Assembly (NCBI RefSeq): GCF_003713065.1
Contig: NZ_CP033433.1
Coordinates: forward strand, 4,675,501-4,739,500
Reading direction: 5' to 3'
Source of the DNA: Cohnella candidum
Lineage (GTDB): Bacteria; Bacillota; Bacilli; Paenibacillales; Paenibacillaceae
DNA: 64,000 nucleotides
The notes below the pieces were generated by a model. It did no database searches. It saw only the letters and a list, made by a program, of their open reading frames with translations, and was not told the DNA's origin. Of the stretch, positions 22,906 to 32,353 are shown piece after piece. The position numbers were made by a program, and so were the translations under genes. Positions within the stretch are counted from its first letter, which is position 1. Each line of letters opens with the position of its first letter.

Positions 22906-23022
22906 AGCGTACGCGCAAATTATTGCGGTCAAGCCGCAAAAACAAGGCGCGCAGGCCGACATCGAACCGAGACGCGAAGGTATGATAGACGCAGAAAGAA
23001 CGGCTGAGAGGAGAATCGAATA

Positions 23023-23310
23023 GTGAAGCCTATTCTGCGACTGAAAGACGTAACGAAAGTAATCCGCGGCAAAAACCCTCATCGACCATCTGTCCCTGAC
23101 CGTGAATGAAAGGGAGTTGTTCGGTTTCCTTGGACCCAACGGAGCGGGCAAAACGAACGGTTGGCCAAGGAAGAGGGCATCGCGGTGATCGTCTCCAACC
23201 ATCTGCACTCCGAGATGGAGTTAAATGTGCGATCGCGTCGCGATTATCCAAGGCGGGAAGCTGGTCGACGTACAGCCGATCGGGAAAATGACGGAGATGG
23301 CTCGTGTTTA
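23023..23310 (+). pseudogene. Decayed ABC transporter ATP-binding protein
   Basis: Recognisable pieces of an ABC ATPase occur in order but in different frames: a GTG start behind GAGAGGAG with [13 protein letters not shown], then after a frameshift [26 protein letters not shown] (Walker A), then a deletion that removes the rest of the ATPase core, then [21 protein letters not shown], and after another shift MCDRVAIIQGGKLVDVQPIGK. About 600 bases are missing compared with an intact gene, including the signature and Walker B motifs. Clearly non-functional. Confidence 0.85.
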
Positions 23311-23444
23311 ACCGCAGGGACGTGGCTTCTTAATGAAGCTAATCGTTACTGGAACCCCTCCTCCGAGGCAAACATGGAAGATAGAGACAGGTGTCGAACT
23401 CCGTGGTAGAATGGGTTTTACACTGCGGAGGGGAGTAGCAAGCT

Positions 23445-25748
23445 ATGACGTTTATGAGAAGGATCAGGCAGTACCGCGTGTATCGGCGAATGGTACTGTC
23501 TTATTTGCTTCTGACCGTGGTTACGCTTACATTGCTATCTTTCATTTTATATAGTCTGTTTTCCAACAAGGCGGTTCAGGAAATCGACCAGTCGTCCAGG
23601 CAGATGCTGGCGCAGGTCAGTTATACCGCCAACGTGGTTTACGAGCAGGTTCAGACGATTACGGGCCAGCTGCTAAGCGACCATGAGATCGTGTCGTTCC
23701 TCGGAGAGAGAGAGGACAACAAGATCGCGAACTACACGGCGAGCTTGTTCCTCGCCCGGATCCAGGGCGTTTACCCTTTTATCGAAAATTTAAGTCTCTA
23801 TAATTTCACGACGGGCGGATACGTGGACAGTCTGGGTCTGCCGCTCGACCCCGGCATGTTCCGGCAGGATGAATCGGGGTACTTCGGTTTCTTCCCGCGT
23901 AAGGTGACCAGGGTAGATAACAAGCCGCTGCGGCTGCTAACGTTCAAATTCATCCCGGAACGCTCGTTCACCCAAGTGCCTCGGTCGGCAATCGTATTCG
24001 ATTTGGACGAATCCTATATCCGCAATACGATGCGCAGCATCGGCGGATCCTCCCGGGAATCTGGTACCTTCGTCATGGACGGCAAAGGCAAGGTATTGTC
24101 CCATTCCAATCCGGAGTTTTTCATGGAGGACTTCTCTTCCTACCCCTACGTACGGAAGATATTGTCCGATACCGCTCAAGGTCAAGGGAGCTTCGTCGAA
24201 AAGATCGATCATCAGAAACAGCTGGTTACGTACGTGAAGTCTTCCAATCTGGACTGGTATTTCGTCAGTACGCGACCCTACGCCGAGATGATCTCCAACA
24301 TCAATCAGATCCGCTACTGGACGATTCTCGTCGCTTTGCTCCTGATCGTCGGGGGGACCGGGTTGTCGCTCTTGATCAGCGGCAACATCTATAACCCGAT
24401 CCGGGCGCTGCTCGATAAGGTCAATGCCGGTGCAGAAGGAACGAAAGACAAGGCGCTGCTGCGGTACGACGAATACGAGATGCTGACTGACGCCTTCGAC
24501 CATTCCATACAAACCGCGAAGTCATTGGAGCTGACGCTGAATAGGTCGTCCAAGGCGCTGAAGGACAGCTATCTTTCCCATCTGCTCCAAGGGAACTCGA
24601 ATAAAATTGCCGTCTCTGCGGAAATGAAGCGGGAGTGGGAAAGCCGGCTGAGCGGCCCTTTCTTGACGGTGGTGCTCTTCAAGGTCGACGGGTATCGGTC
24701 GTTCCGGGAAGGGAATAACGCTTTCGACCGGGGATTGTATCGCTTCGCCATCAGCAATATCGCGCAGGAACTGCTGGGCAAGCTCTACCGGGTCGACGTG
24801 GCGAACATGGAAGAGGACGAAATCGCCCTTATTCTTCAATCTGATGAGGAAAGGCTGCAGGACAGCGTTTATTTGACGCTCGGCGAAATCCAGGATAGGG
24901 TGCGCGAATACTATCAAATGAGTTTATCGGCAGGCATCGGAGTCCCTTCCGCCTCCATCAGCGAGATTTACACGTCCTATAAATCGGCGCAGGAAGCGCT
25001 GAAAATGCGGCTGTTCCAGGGCTATGGCTGCATCGCGGATGCCCGTCGGATTCAAGAAGCGGAGGACACGCCGTCCCGCTATCCGATCTCCGTCGAGAGG
25101 CGGCTCATCGAGGCCGTGAAGCTTGGAAACCGGGATGCGGTGCTGAAGGAAATCGAGGAGTTCCGCAAAATTCTGTCGCAAAGCGGCTATATGAACGCGA
25201 TGCACAACATGAATTTCATGGTGCTCGGCATCATACGCGAATTCGAGTACATTACGGAATGGTGGAGCGTCGACGTCGAAAGGCTGGACAAAAGTCTCGA
25301 ACGCATCCGGGAAATCGAAACGATGGATGACATGCAAAAGCTGCTCTCCGGTCTATGTTTCGATATCGTCGACATCCTGGAGGAGAACAAGAAAAACACG
25401 ACGGTTTCGAAAAACGCGAAAATCGTGGAGGATATCCAGCAATACGTGAAAGAGCATTATTCGGAGCACGGGTTGTCGCTGGAATCCGCCGCGGAACGGT
25501 TCGGATTCTCTGCCGGTTACATCGGCAAATTGTTCAAGAGCATGGCAGGCACGACCTTCAACGATTTCGTGACGCACACCCGGATGGAGCAGGCGAAGCT
25601 GCTGCTCGTCACGAAAAACGACCCGATCGCGCAGATCGGGGAAATGGTGGGCATGTACAACGTGCCGTACTTCACCACCGTATTCAAGAAGAAATACGGC
25701 GTAACGCCTTCGCAGTATCGGGAGCAGGCCCCCAAGGACGAGGGATAA
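23445..25748 (+). CDS. Membrane-anchored AraC-family regulator with extracellular sensor domain
   Basis: 767-residue one-component regulator: membrane helix (about 17-39), an extracellular Cache-like sensor (about 40-290), a second helix (about 295-318, YWTILVALLLIVGGTGLSLL), a cytosolic linker region, and a C-terminal AraC HTH pair (about 665-760: LSLESAAERFGFSAGYIGKLFKSMAG and IAQIGEMVGMYNVPYFTTVFKKKYG). This architecture is common in Paenibacillaceae beside LplABC-type sugar transporters and is thought to activate them on sensing extracellular glycans. ATG 23445 follows GGAGGGGA. The gene ends with its own strong terminator and the transporter genes follow on the same strand, which it probably regulates. 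Confidence 0.88.
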   Translation: MTFMRRIRQYRVYRRMVLSYLLLTVVTLTLLSFILYSLFSNKAVQEIDQSSRQMLAQVSYTANVVYEQVQTITGQLLSDHEIVSFLGEREDNKIANYTASLFLARIQGVYPFIENLSLYNFTTGGYVDSLGLPLDPGMFRQDESGYFGFFPRKVTRVDNKPLRLLTFKFIPERSFTQVPRSAIVFDLDESYIRNTMRSIGGSSRESGTFVMDGKGKVLSHSNPEFFMEDFSSYPYVRKILSDTAQGQGSFVEKIDHQKQLVTYVKSSNLDWYFVSTRPYAEMISNINQIRYWTILVALLLIVGGTGLSLLISGNIYNPIRALLDKVNAGAEGTKDKALLRYDEYEMLTDAFDHSIQTAKSLELTLNRSSKALKDSYLSHLLQGNSNKIAVSAEMKREWESRLSGPFLTVVLFKVDGYRSFREGNNAFDRGLYRFAISNIAQELLGKLYRVDVANMEEDEIALILQSDEERLQDSVYLTLGEIQDRVREYYQMSLSAGIGVPSASISEIYTSYKSAQEALKMRLFQGYGCIADARRIQEAEDTPSRYPISVERRLIEAVKLGNRDAVLKEIEEFRKILSQSGYMNAMHNMNFMVLGIIREFEYITEWWSVDVERLDKSLERIREIETMDDMQKLLSGLCFDIVDILEENKKNTTVSKNAKIVEDIQQYVKEHYSEHGLSLESAAERFGFSAGYIGKLFKSMAGTTFNDFVTHTRMEQAKLLLVTKNDPIAQIGEMVGMYNVPYFTTVFKKKYGVTPSQYREQAPKDEG

Positions 25749-25752
25749 AGAG

Positions 25753-25793
25753 CGATAGAACGGCGGTAAGTCAGCCGTTCTATCGTTTTTTTT
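25753..25793 (+). terminator. Terminator of the membrane-bound AraC gene
   Basis: Perfect 12-bp stem CGATAGAACGGC/GCCGTTCTATCG followed by eight T. Confidence 0.9.
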
Positions 25794-25920
25794 GATACTG
25801 AGAACGCGAAATTGAAAGCCGGAAAACGCCGAAGTGAAAGCAAATCCGAAAGTCGAAATTTACGGACCCGGCGGTCTCCCGCTATGATGCAATCACGGAC
25901 CACAACAAGGGAGGGCTGAC

Positions 25921-26847
25921 ATGGCAAGCTTCTTTCGCGAACTGAACAAGAATCGGTATTCTTATCTTCTCGCCTTGCCGGCGATGGCTTATGTGTTCAT
26001 TTTTTCCTACGCGACCTATCCGTACCTGCTGATCGCGTTCCAGCGCTTCAATTATCAGAAGAAAGGCCTGATGGGCCTCCTGAACGGGGACTGGGTCGGG
26101 CTGGACAACTTCAAGTTCTTCTTCCAATCGAACGACGCGGTGCGCGTGACGATCAATACGATCCTATTGAATGTGTATTTCCTGGTCGCCGTCACTTTCT
26201 TCGCCGTGGCCCTGGCGCTGCTCTTCAATGAAATCCGCCACCGGCTGTTCATTAAATTCGCTCAGACGACGATGATTTTCCCGAGCTTCCTGTCCTGGAT
26301 CATCGTGAGCTACATGATGTACAGCCTGTTCTCGACCGACTACGGCATCATCAACAAGCTGCTCGCGACGCTCGGCATCGAACCGATGAACTGGTACTCC
26401 ACCGCGAACGTATGGCCGTCCATTTTGGTAGGCATGAAGGTGTGGAAAGAAGCGGGGATGTCGTCAATCATCTACCTGGCGGCGATCGCCGGCATCGACG
26501 GCTCGCTGTATGAGTCGGCCGATATTGACGGCGCGACGCGGTGGAAGAAGATGACGCGGATCACGCTTCCGCTGCTCGCGCCGACAATCGCGATCCTGAC
26601 GCTGCTGAATCTCGGCAAGATCTTCTACGGCGATTTCGGCATGATCTACGCGATCATCGGAGACAACGGCGTTCTCTATCCGACGACCGACGTTATCGAC
26701 ACGTACGTATTCCGAGCTTTAAGGAAGATCGGCGACCCGTCGAACGCGGCTGCGGTCGGGCTGTTCCAGTCAACGGTCGGCCTGCTGCTCGTCTTTGTCG
26801 CGAATTGGTTCACCCGCAGATTTTTCAAGGAAGGAGCGCTGTATTGA
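25921..26847 (+). CDS. ABC transporter permease, LplB type
   Basis: 308-residue inner-membrane permease with six predicted helices and the EAA-loop motif ESADIDGATRWKKMTRITLP that contacts the ATPase. GMIYAIIGDNGVLYPTTDVIDTYVFRAL is characteristic of LplB/YtcP-group permeases for complex oligosaccharides. AGGGAGGG lies just upstream of ATG 25921. The gene for the second permease begins 2 bases after its stop. As usual for this class, no dedicated ATPase gene is present; a shared MsmX-type ATPase encoded elsewhere would energise it. Confidence 0.9.
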   Translation: MASFFRELNKNRYSYLLALPAMAYVFIFSYATYPYLLIAFQRFNYQKKGLMGLLNGDWVGLDNFKFFFQSNDAVRVTINTILLNVYFLVAVTFFAVALALLFNEIRHRLFIKFAQTTMIFPSFLSWIIVSYMMYSLFSTDYGIINKLLATLGIEPMNWYSTANVWPSILVGMKVWKEAGMSSIIYLAAIAGIDGSLYESADIDGATRWKKMTRITLPLLAPTIAILTLLNLGKIFYGDFGMIYAIIGDNGVLYPTTDVIDTYVFRALRKIGDPSNAAAVGLFQSTVGLLLVFVANWFTRRFFKEGALY

Positions 26848-26848
26848 T

Positions 26849-27727
26849 ATGGGAGGAAGAAGAAGATTCAGCGTCGGCGTGATGCTGATCTACGCAGCCC
26901 TGACCCTATTCTCGCTCGCTTGCCTGCTGCCGATTCTTCTGACGCTGGCCGTATCCTTCTCGAATGAAGACAGCATCGTCCAGCACGGATACAGCCTGTT
27001 CCCGGACGGATGGTCGCTCGACGGCTACCGCACGATTTTCGTCAACAAAGCCATTATTTTCAGAGGGTACGGGATCTCGATCATCGTAACGGTCGCCGGA
27101 ACGTTGCTGGCGCTGGTCGTCACGACGCTGGCCGCTTACCCGCTGTCCAATCCGAACGTGAAGTACCGAAACTTCCTCGCGCTCTACTTCTTCATTACGA
27201 TGCTGTTTAACGGCGGGCTCGTCCCCTGGTATCTGATGTGCATCAAGCTGGGGCTTGCCAACAACATTTTATCGCTGATCGTCCCGATGCTGATGTTCAA
27301 CGCGTTCAACATGTTCCTGGTGCGCAACTTCATGGAGAGCCTGCCCAGCGCGCTTCGGGAATCGGCGTATATCGACGGGGCGAACGACTTGCGGATCGTG
27401 TTCCAGATCTACATGCCGCTGTGCAAGCCGGTGTTGGCGACGGTTACGCTGTTTTACGCGCTGGCTTATTGGAACGACTGGTTTAACGCGATCATGCTGG
27501 TCGACGACAAGGCGCTGAACCCGCTTCAATACATCCTGTTCCAGCTGCGTTCCAACATTCAGATGCTGGAGATGCTGCCGAAAGGCGCGTCCAACGAATA
27601 CACGATGCCGGCGGAATCGGCCAAGATGGCGACGGTGATCATTACGGTCGGCCCGATCGTCTTCCTGTATCCGTACCTTCAGCGTTACTTCACCAAAGGG
27701 CTCATCATCGGGTCCGTTAAAGGCTGA
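26849..27727 (+). CDS. ABC transporter permease, LplC type
   Basis: 292-residue partner permease with six helices and an EAA loop (ESAYIDGANDLRIVFQIYMPL). AYPLSNPNVKYRNF and LVRNFMESLPSALRESAYIDG are typical of the LplC/YtcP group. ATG 26849 is chosen just after the upstream stop, using AAGGAG at 26831-26836, a rather long 12-base spacing; coupling with the upstream gene probably helps. Together with the preceding permease and the following lipoprotein it forms an importer for an oligosaccharide, most likely a beta-mannoside given the enzymes downstream. Confidence 0.9.
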   Translation: MGGRRRFSVGVMLIYAALTLFSLACLLPILLTLAVSFSNEDSIVQHGYSLFPDGWSLDGYRTIFVNKAIIFRGYGISIIVTVAGTLLALVVTTLAAYPLSNPNVKYRNFLALYFFITMLFNGGLVPWYLMCIKLGLANNILSLIVPMLMFNAFNMFLVRNFMESLPSALRESAYIDGANDLRIVFQIYMPLCKPVLATVTLFYALAYWNDWFNAIMLVDDKALNPLQYILFQLRSNIQMLEMLPKGASNEYTMPAESAKMATVIITVGPIVFLYPYLQRYFTKGLIIGSVKG

Positions 27728-27785
27728 TATATCCCTCGCGAGAGGTGCATATATACATGATTTTTCATACAAAGGAGAGGTCACA

Positions 27786-29348
27786 TTGAAAAAAGCGTCC
27801 ATACTCTTGCTGACGTGCTTCATGCTTGCTCTGCTGCTCAGCGCGTGCGGCGGCGGCAACAAAGACAAAGATGGCGGCACCGACGCAAGCCTGCAAGCTT
27901 CGAATGAGTCGGGAGCCGGAGCATCGGGCGATTCCGGCTCCAAGCAAGACATCGTCACGATCAAATACGTCATTCCGGGCACGGAGCCGAAGGAGTGGCC
28001 GGCCGTCAAAGAAGCCGTGAACAAAAAACTGCTCGCGGACGGGTTGAACGTTCAAATTGAAAAAGAATACATCGACTGGGGCGCTTGGGAGCAGAAAATC
28101 AACCTGAAGCTGTCCACGAACGAAGATTTCGACATGTTCCACGTCATGAACGACTGGGTCGGTCTGGCGAATTACGCCGGCCGCGGCGCCTTGAAAGACA
28201 TCACCAAAGAAGTCGAGCAATACGGCCCGAACTTGAAGAAAGTGATCCCGGCTTCCGTATGGAGCGGGGTGACCAAGGACGGCAAGATTTTCGGCGTACC
28301 GGCCTATTGGTATGAGGCTTCGGTCGACGGCTCGATCACCCTCAACAAGTATTTGCTGAACAAAGCCGGCGTGACGAACCCGATCACCAACCGCACCGAA
28401 CTGATGAGCGCGATGGAGCAAGTCAACAAGAACCTGGGCATGAAGCTGACGATCCCGCTGCGCGGAGGCACGGCCGGTCCGGCTGACATTTTCCAGCGCA
28501 CTTATGACGATTATCCGTTCACCGTGCGCGACAACGTCGCCTTCATCGGCCAAGACGGAGTCGTGAAGAACTGGGTGGAAACCGACCAATTCAAGCAGGA
28601 CGCTGCTTGGTTCCGCGAGGCGTACCAGAAGAAGCTGATCGACCCCGACGTGCTGACCGTGAAACAAGAGCAGATCGCCGATCAGATCAAATACGGCAAA
28701 TACGTGTTCACCCTGGGTACGCCGAACAAATTGTCCGACGTTCAGAAGACGTATCCGGATGCGACCGACAAAGATTTCGAACTCGTCCGTTTGAATCCCG
28801 ACAAGCCGCACTACCGCATGGTCAACGCGAAAAACGTCAACGTCGTGGCCGCAAACAGCAAACATCCGGCCGAGGCGGTGAAATTCCTGAACTGGCTGTA
28901 CGACAACCAGGACAACTACGATTTGTTCATGTACGGAATCGAAGGCAAGACGTATAAGAAAGTCGGCGAACACGGCCTCGAATCCGTTATGGATCCCGCG
29001 ACCAACCTGCCGCTGTACCTGCAGGACGACTGGATGATCGGCAACTTGAACTTCATCCGCGTCGACCAAGATTACCTGTCCGCCAACAAAGCTCTGTACG
29101 TCGCGGATCCGGAAGCCAAAAACTTCTTCGCGGCCGACTTCTTCTTCGACCCGTCTCCGGTCAAAGCCGAGCTGGCGAACGTGCAAGCGGTGTTCACTTC
29201 CGACGTGTCGCCGATCTACCGCGGCGTCGTCGACTACGACAAGTACATCAAGTCCGCGACTTCCAAGCTTAAAGCAGCGGGTATCGACAAAGTGCTGGCC
29301 GAATACCAGAAACAATTGGATGCTTATAAGGCTACGCTGAAGCAATAA
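27786..29348 (+). CDS. Extracellular sugar-binding lipoprotein (LplA-like)
   Basis: 520-residue solute-binding lipoprotein. The signal peptide ends in a lipobox LLSAC with Cys21, then a Gly/Ser/Asp-rich tether leads to the two-lobed family 1 binding fold. It delivers oligosaccharide to the two permeases encoded just upstream. It starts with TTG at 27786; AAAGGAGAGG lies 5-6 bases before it and the signal peptide only makes sense from there. The size (over 500 residues) fits the LplA subgroup that binds larger glycans. Confidence 0.9.
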   Translation: MKKASILLLTCFMLALLLSACGGGNKDKDGGTDASLQASNESGAGASGDSGSKQDIVTIKYVIPGTEPKEWPAVKEAVNKKLLADGLNVQIEKEYIDWGAWEQKINLKLSTNEDFDMFHVMNDWVGLANYAGRGALKDITKEVEQYGPNLKKVIPASVWSGVTKDGKIFGVPAYWYEASVDGSITLNKYLLNKAGVTNPITNRTELMSAMEQVNKNLGMKLTIPLRGGTAGPADIFQRTYDDYPFTVRDNVAFIGQDGVVKNWVETDQFKQDAAWFREAYQKKLIDPDVLTVKQEQIADQIKYGKYVFTLGTPNKLSDVQKTYPDATDKDFELVRLNPDKPHYRMVNAKNVNVVAANSKHPAEAVKFLNWLYDNQDNYDLFMYGIEGKTYKKVGEHGLESVMDPATNLPLYLQDDWMIGNLNFIRVDQDYLSANKALYVADPEAKNFFAADFFFDPSPVKAELANVQAVFTSDVSPIYRGVVDYDKYIKSATSKLKAAGIDKVLAEYQKQLDAYKATLKQ

Positions 29349-29361
29349 TCGGATCGCAGAG

Positions 29362-29398
29362 CGAGCCCGCCTTTATCCAAGCGACGAAGGCGGGTTCG
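29362..29398 (+). terminator. Intercistronic hairpin after the binding-protein gene
   Basis: 12-bp stem CGAGCCCGCCTT/AAGGCGGGTTCG (one G-T pair) with a 13-base loop and only TATTTGTTT after it, so it may be a partial terminator or an mRNA-stabilising end for the abundant binding-protein message. Confidence 0.55.
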
Positions 29399-29421
29399 TA
29401 TTTGTTTGGAGGAGTAGGATC

Positions 29422-30273
29422 ATGTTGCAGTTCAAGCATCTTTCCGTCAAGGGCAGTTCCGAGCTGAACGAGGACGCGCTGGTCGCGGACAGTTTGCGGA
29501 ACGTGTTCGGCGTCATCGACGGCGCGACTTCGCTCTCGCCTTATGCTTCGGCGGACGGGAAAACCGGCGGCTATTTGGCGTCCCGCCTCGTGGCCTCCAC
29601 GATCGAAGGGGCTTTGCAACGGGAGGACGCGATGCCGCTTCCCGACCTGCTGTTGATGGCGAACCGGGCGCTTCGGGAGGAAATGCTCCAGGCCGGCATC
29701 GATGTCAAACGGAAGGAGCAGCTGTGGTGTGCGGGCGCCGCGTTCGTCCGCATCTCTTCGTGCGGCGTCGAATACGCGCAGACGGGAGACTGCATGATTG
29801 TCGCCATTTACCGGGACGACACGGTCCGGGTGATCACAAGGGACCAGTTGGCCGAGATCGACAGGGAAACGTACCGGCTTTGGGCGGAGGGCGTCAGCTT
29901 GGGTTTGAAGGCTCGCGGGGAGTTGTGGGCGTACGTGAAGTCGCAAATCGTAAGAGGCCGTCAATCGGCGAACACCTTGGACGGTTACGGCGTGTTGAAC
30001 GGGGATCCCTCGGCAGGCTGTTTTTTGGAATTCGGTCGTTTGAACCGCAACCATCTGAAGTCGCTGCTGCTCATGACGGACGGTCTCTATATGCCGAAAC
30101 GGGCGGGGGAGCCTTTGTTCGACGCGGCGGAGACGGCCGGCATCATCCGGCAATCGGATCTTTGCGATTATATGAAGCAAGTGATCGAAATCGAAGAGAG
30201 CGATCCCGAATGCCTTGTCTATCCGCGCGTGAAGAAGTCGGACGACAAGACGGCGATATGGATCGATTTCTGA
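29422..30273 (+). CDS. PP2C-like serine/threonine phosphatase domain protein
   Basis: 283-residue cytosolic protein with the PP2C/SpoIIE pattern: GSSELNEDALV and VFGVIDGATSL supply metal-binding acidic residues near the N-terminus, AQTGDCMIVAI is the central strand and LLLMTDGLY the later Asp-Gly motif. A phosphatase inside a glycan uptake operon is unusual; it could control a phosphoprotein or have a divergent role. GGAGGAG precedes ATG 29422. It stands between the binding-protein gene and the mannoside-enzyme genes on the same strand. Confidence 0.75.
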   Translation: MLQFKHLSVKGSSELNEDALVADSLRNVFGVIDGATSLSPYASADGKTGGYLASRLVASTIEGALQREDAMPLPDLLLMANRALREEMLQAGIDVKRKEQLWCAGAAFVRISSCGVEYAQTGDCMIVAIYRDDTVRVITRDQLAEIDRETYRLWAEGVSLGLKARGELWAYVKSQIVRGRQSANTLDGYGVLNGDPSAGCFLEFGRLNRNHLKSLLLMTDGLYMPKRAGEPLFDAAETAGIIRQSDLCDYMKQVIEIEESDPECLVYPRVKKSDDKTAIWIDF

Positions 30274-30313
30274 TTTGTTGATTGGACACTTACCGTAGAA
30301 GGGAATTTCCAGT

Positions 30314-31273
30314 ATGCTGCCGACATTGAAACAGATTCATCAGCCGGTCGCCATACCTTGCGAGAGGCTGCTGCAAGACTTCGAAATGAGCGGCAAAACG
30401 GTTGCCGATCCGAGGCGGCTCGTCTTTCGCGGCGTCGGCGATCGGGACGTGTACAATATCGCCGCTCCGTTCGAATACCACGGAGAAAGCGTCATTGCCG
30501 GACGCGTGGAACCGCGGGACAGCGAACATTCGGAAGTCGTTTTTTTCATCGAAAGAAGCGGGGCATGGGAGCCAATTGAGGGTGCCCCCACCCTTCTTCT
30601 GCAAGATCCTTTCCATACGCGGATCGGCGGTCGACTAATCGTGGGAGGCGTGCAGACCTTCCCGCATCCCCAGCTTGAGGGCATGCTAGCATGGCGTACG
30701 ATCTTCTATAAGGGTGAAGGAATCGGGGATTTGGAGCCGTTCTTCACGGGACCGGACGGTATGAAGGACCTCCGGCTAGTTGAATTGAAAGACGGGAGCG
30801 TAGGCGTCTTTACCCGGCCGCAAGGCGCTAAAGGAGGGCGCGGCAAAATCGGATTCACCCACGTCGCATCGTTGGACGATCTAAGCCTCGCCGTAATCGA
30901 ATCCGCGCCGCTGCTCGAAGGACAGTTTACCGACGAGGAATGGGGAGGAGCCAACGAGCTTCACCTGCTGGAGAACGGATGGGTTGGCGTGCTCGGCCAT
31001 ATTGCTTGTTACGACGGATATGGGGACCGCCACTATTATCCCATGGCGTTCGTTTTGAATCCCGAGGACGGAAGCTTCACGCGCATCGAGCTGATCGCGA
31101 CGAGAAGCCGTTTTCTGCCCGGCGCGGCCAAGCGAAGCGACCTGCTCGACGTCGTGTTCAGCGGCGGTCTCATTCGCAAGACGGACGGGACGGCCGACCT
31201 GTATGCCGGCATCAGCGACGCGGAGGCGCACCGGATCACGATCGCCGATCCTTTCCTCCGATACGAACGATAA
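30314..31273 (+). CDS. DUF1861 family protein (GT108-like mannoside enzyme)
   Basis: 319-residue protein of the DUF1861 family, predicted five-bladed beta-propeller. DVYNIAAPFEYHGESVIAGRVEPRDSE is the family signature. The Leishmania members of this family are the mannogen mannosyltransferase/phosphorylases assigned to GT108, related in fold to GH130. That gives a plausible role here in synthesis or phosphorolysis of beta-1,2-mannosides, an inference from family and neighbourhood. It is 18 bases upstream of a GH130 gene, so the two are co-transcribed. AGAAGGGA precedes ATG 30314. Confidence 0.75.
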   Translation: MLPTLKQIHQPVAIPCERLLQDFEMSGKTVADPRRLVFRGVGDRDVYNIAAPFEYHGESVIAGRVEPRDSEHSEVVFFIERSGAWEPIEGAPTLLLQDPFHTRIGGRLIVGGVQTFPHPQLEGMLAWRTIFYKGEGIGDLEPFFTGPDGMKDLRLVELKDGSVGVFTRPQGAKGGRGKIGFTHVASLDDLSLAVIESAPLLEGQFTDEEWGGANELHLLENGWVGVLGHIACYDGYGDRHYYPMAFVLNPEDGSFTRIELIATRSRFLPGAAKRSDLLDVVFSGGLIRKTDGTADLYAGISDAEAHRITIADPFLRYER

Positions 31274-31291
31274 GCGATAAGGAGTGCCTCT

Positions 31292-32353
31292 ATGAAAACA
31301 TACCGATACGAGCAAAATCCGCTTATTACGCCGAAAGACGTGAAGCCTTTCCACGAAGGATTCGATGTAATCGGAGCTTTCAACGCGGGGGTCGCGGTCT
31401 ACGGCGATGAAATCCTCATGCTGCTTCGCGTTGCGGAGCGGCCGATCAGTCCGGACCCGGACCTCGTGCTGGCTCCCGTGTTTAACCCGGACCGGGGAGC
31501 CGTCGATTTGGTGGAAATCCGCAAAGACGACGTCCGGTACGACTTTTCCGATCCGCGCGTCATTCGTGACGTGACCGTGACCTCCGGCTTTGCCTACTTA
31601 ACGTCGCTGTCTTATATCCGGATCGCCCGCAGCAGGGACGGCCGCCATTTCACCGTGGACGATCAACCGTTCGTCTACCCGTCCCAGCAGCTCGAAAGCT
31701 TCGGCATCGAAGATCCCCGGGTCACGCAAATCGGCGACACCTATTACATCTATTTCTCTGCCGTTTCCCCGGTCGGCATCGGTGAGTCGATGGTGTCCAC
31801 CAAAGACTTCGTCAGCGTCGTGCACCACGGCATGATTTTCGGCCCCGACAACAAAGACGTCTTGATTTTTCCGGAGAAAGTGAACGGCAAGTATTACGCG
31901 CTTCACCGCCCGACCGTGAAAAGCATCGGGTATCCGGAAATCTGGATCGCCGAGTCCGACAACCTGCTGTATTGGGGCAACCACAAACATCTCGCCGGCC
32001 TGCGGGAAGGCATGTGGGACAGCGGCCGGATCGGCGGCGGCGCCGTTCCGTTCCGGACGGAGAAGGGCTGGCTGGAACTCTACCATGGGGCGACGAAGGA
32101 GCACCGCTATTGCATGGGCGCGCTGCTGCTCGATCTGGACGATCCTTCGAAAGTCATCGCGCGTTCCGGCGTGCCCGTACTGGAGCCGGTGGCGGATTAC
32201 GAGAGAAACGGGTTCTTCGGCGATGTCGTTTTCTCTTGCGGGGCGATCGTGGAAGGCGACACCGTGAAAATGTATTACGGCGTGGCGGACACGTCTATGG
32301 CCTGCGCCGAGCTGAGCTTGCAGGAAATCCTGGACAGCTTGGTTTATCTGTGA
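31292..32353 (+). CDS. GH130 family beta-mannoside phosphorylase
   Basis: 353-residue five-bladed propeller enzyme. ARSRDGRHF and SFGIEDPRVTQIGDTYYIYFSAVSPVG are the GH130 core; the catalytic Asp is Asp141 in EDPR. Family members split beta-1,4- or beta-1,2-linked mannosides with phosphate to give mannose 1-phosphate; the DUF1861 neighbour points to beta-1,2 linkages, which is inference. AAGGAG lies 10 bases before ATG 31292. It is the last gene of the locus; imported oligosaccharide would be broken down in the cytosol with energy saved as sugar phosphate. Confidence 0.88.
   Translation: MKTYRYEQNPLITPKDVKPFHEGFDVIGAFNAGVAVYGDEILMLLRVAERPISPDPDLVLAPVFNPDRGAVDLVEIRKDDVRYDFSDPRVIRDVTVTSGFAYLTSLSYIRIARSRDGRHFTVDDQPFVYPSQQLESFGIEDPRVTQIGDTYYIYFSAVSPVGIGESMVSTKDFVSVVHHGMIFGPDNKDVLIFPEKVNGKYYALHRPTVKSIGYPEIWIAESDNLLYWGNHKHLAGLREGMWDSGRIGGGAVPFRTEKGWLELYHGATKEHRYCMGALLLDLDDPSKVIARSGVPVLEPVADYERNGFFGDVVFSCGAIVEGDTVKMYYGVADTSMACAELSLQEILDSLVYL

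Noticed and set aside
27765-29345. 526-codon antisense open frame
   Set aside because: Shadow of the binding lipoprotein gene.
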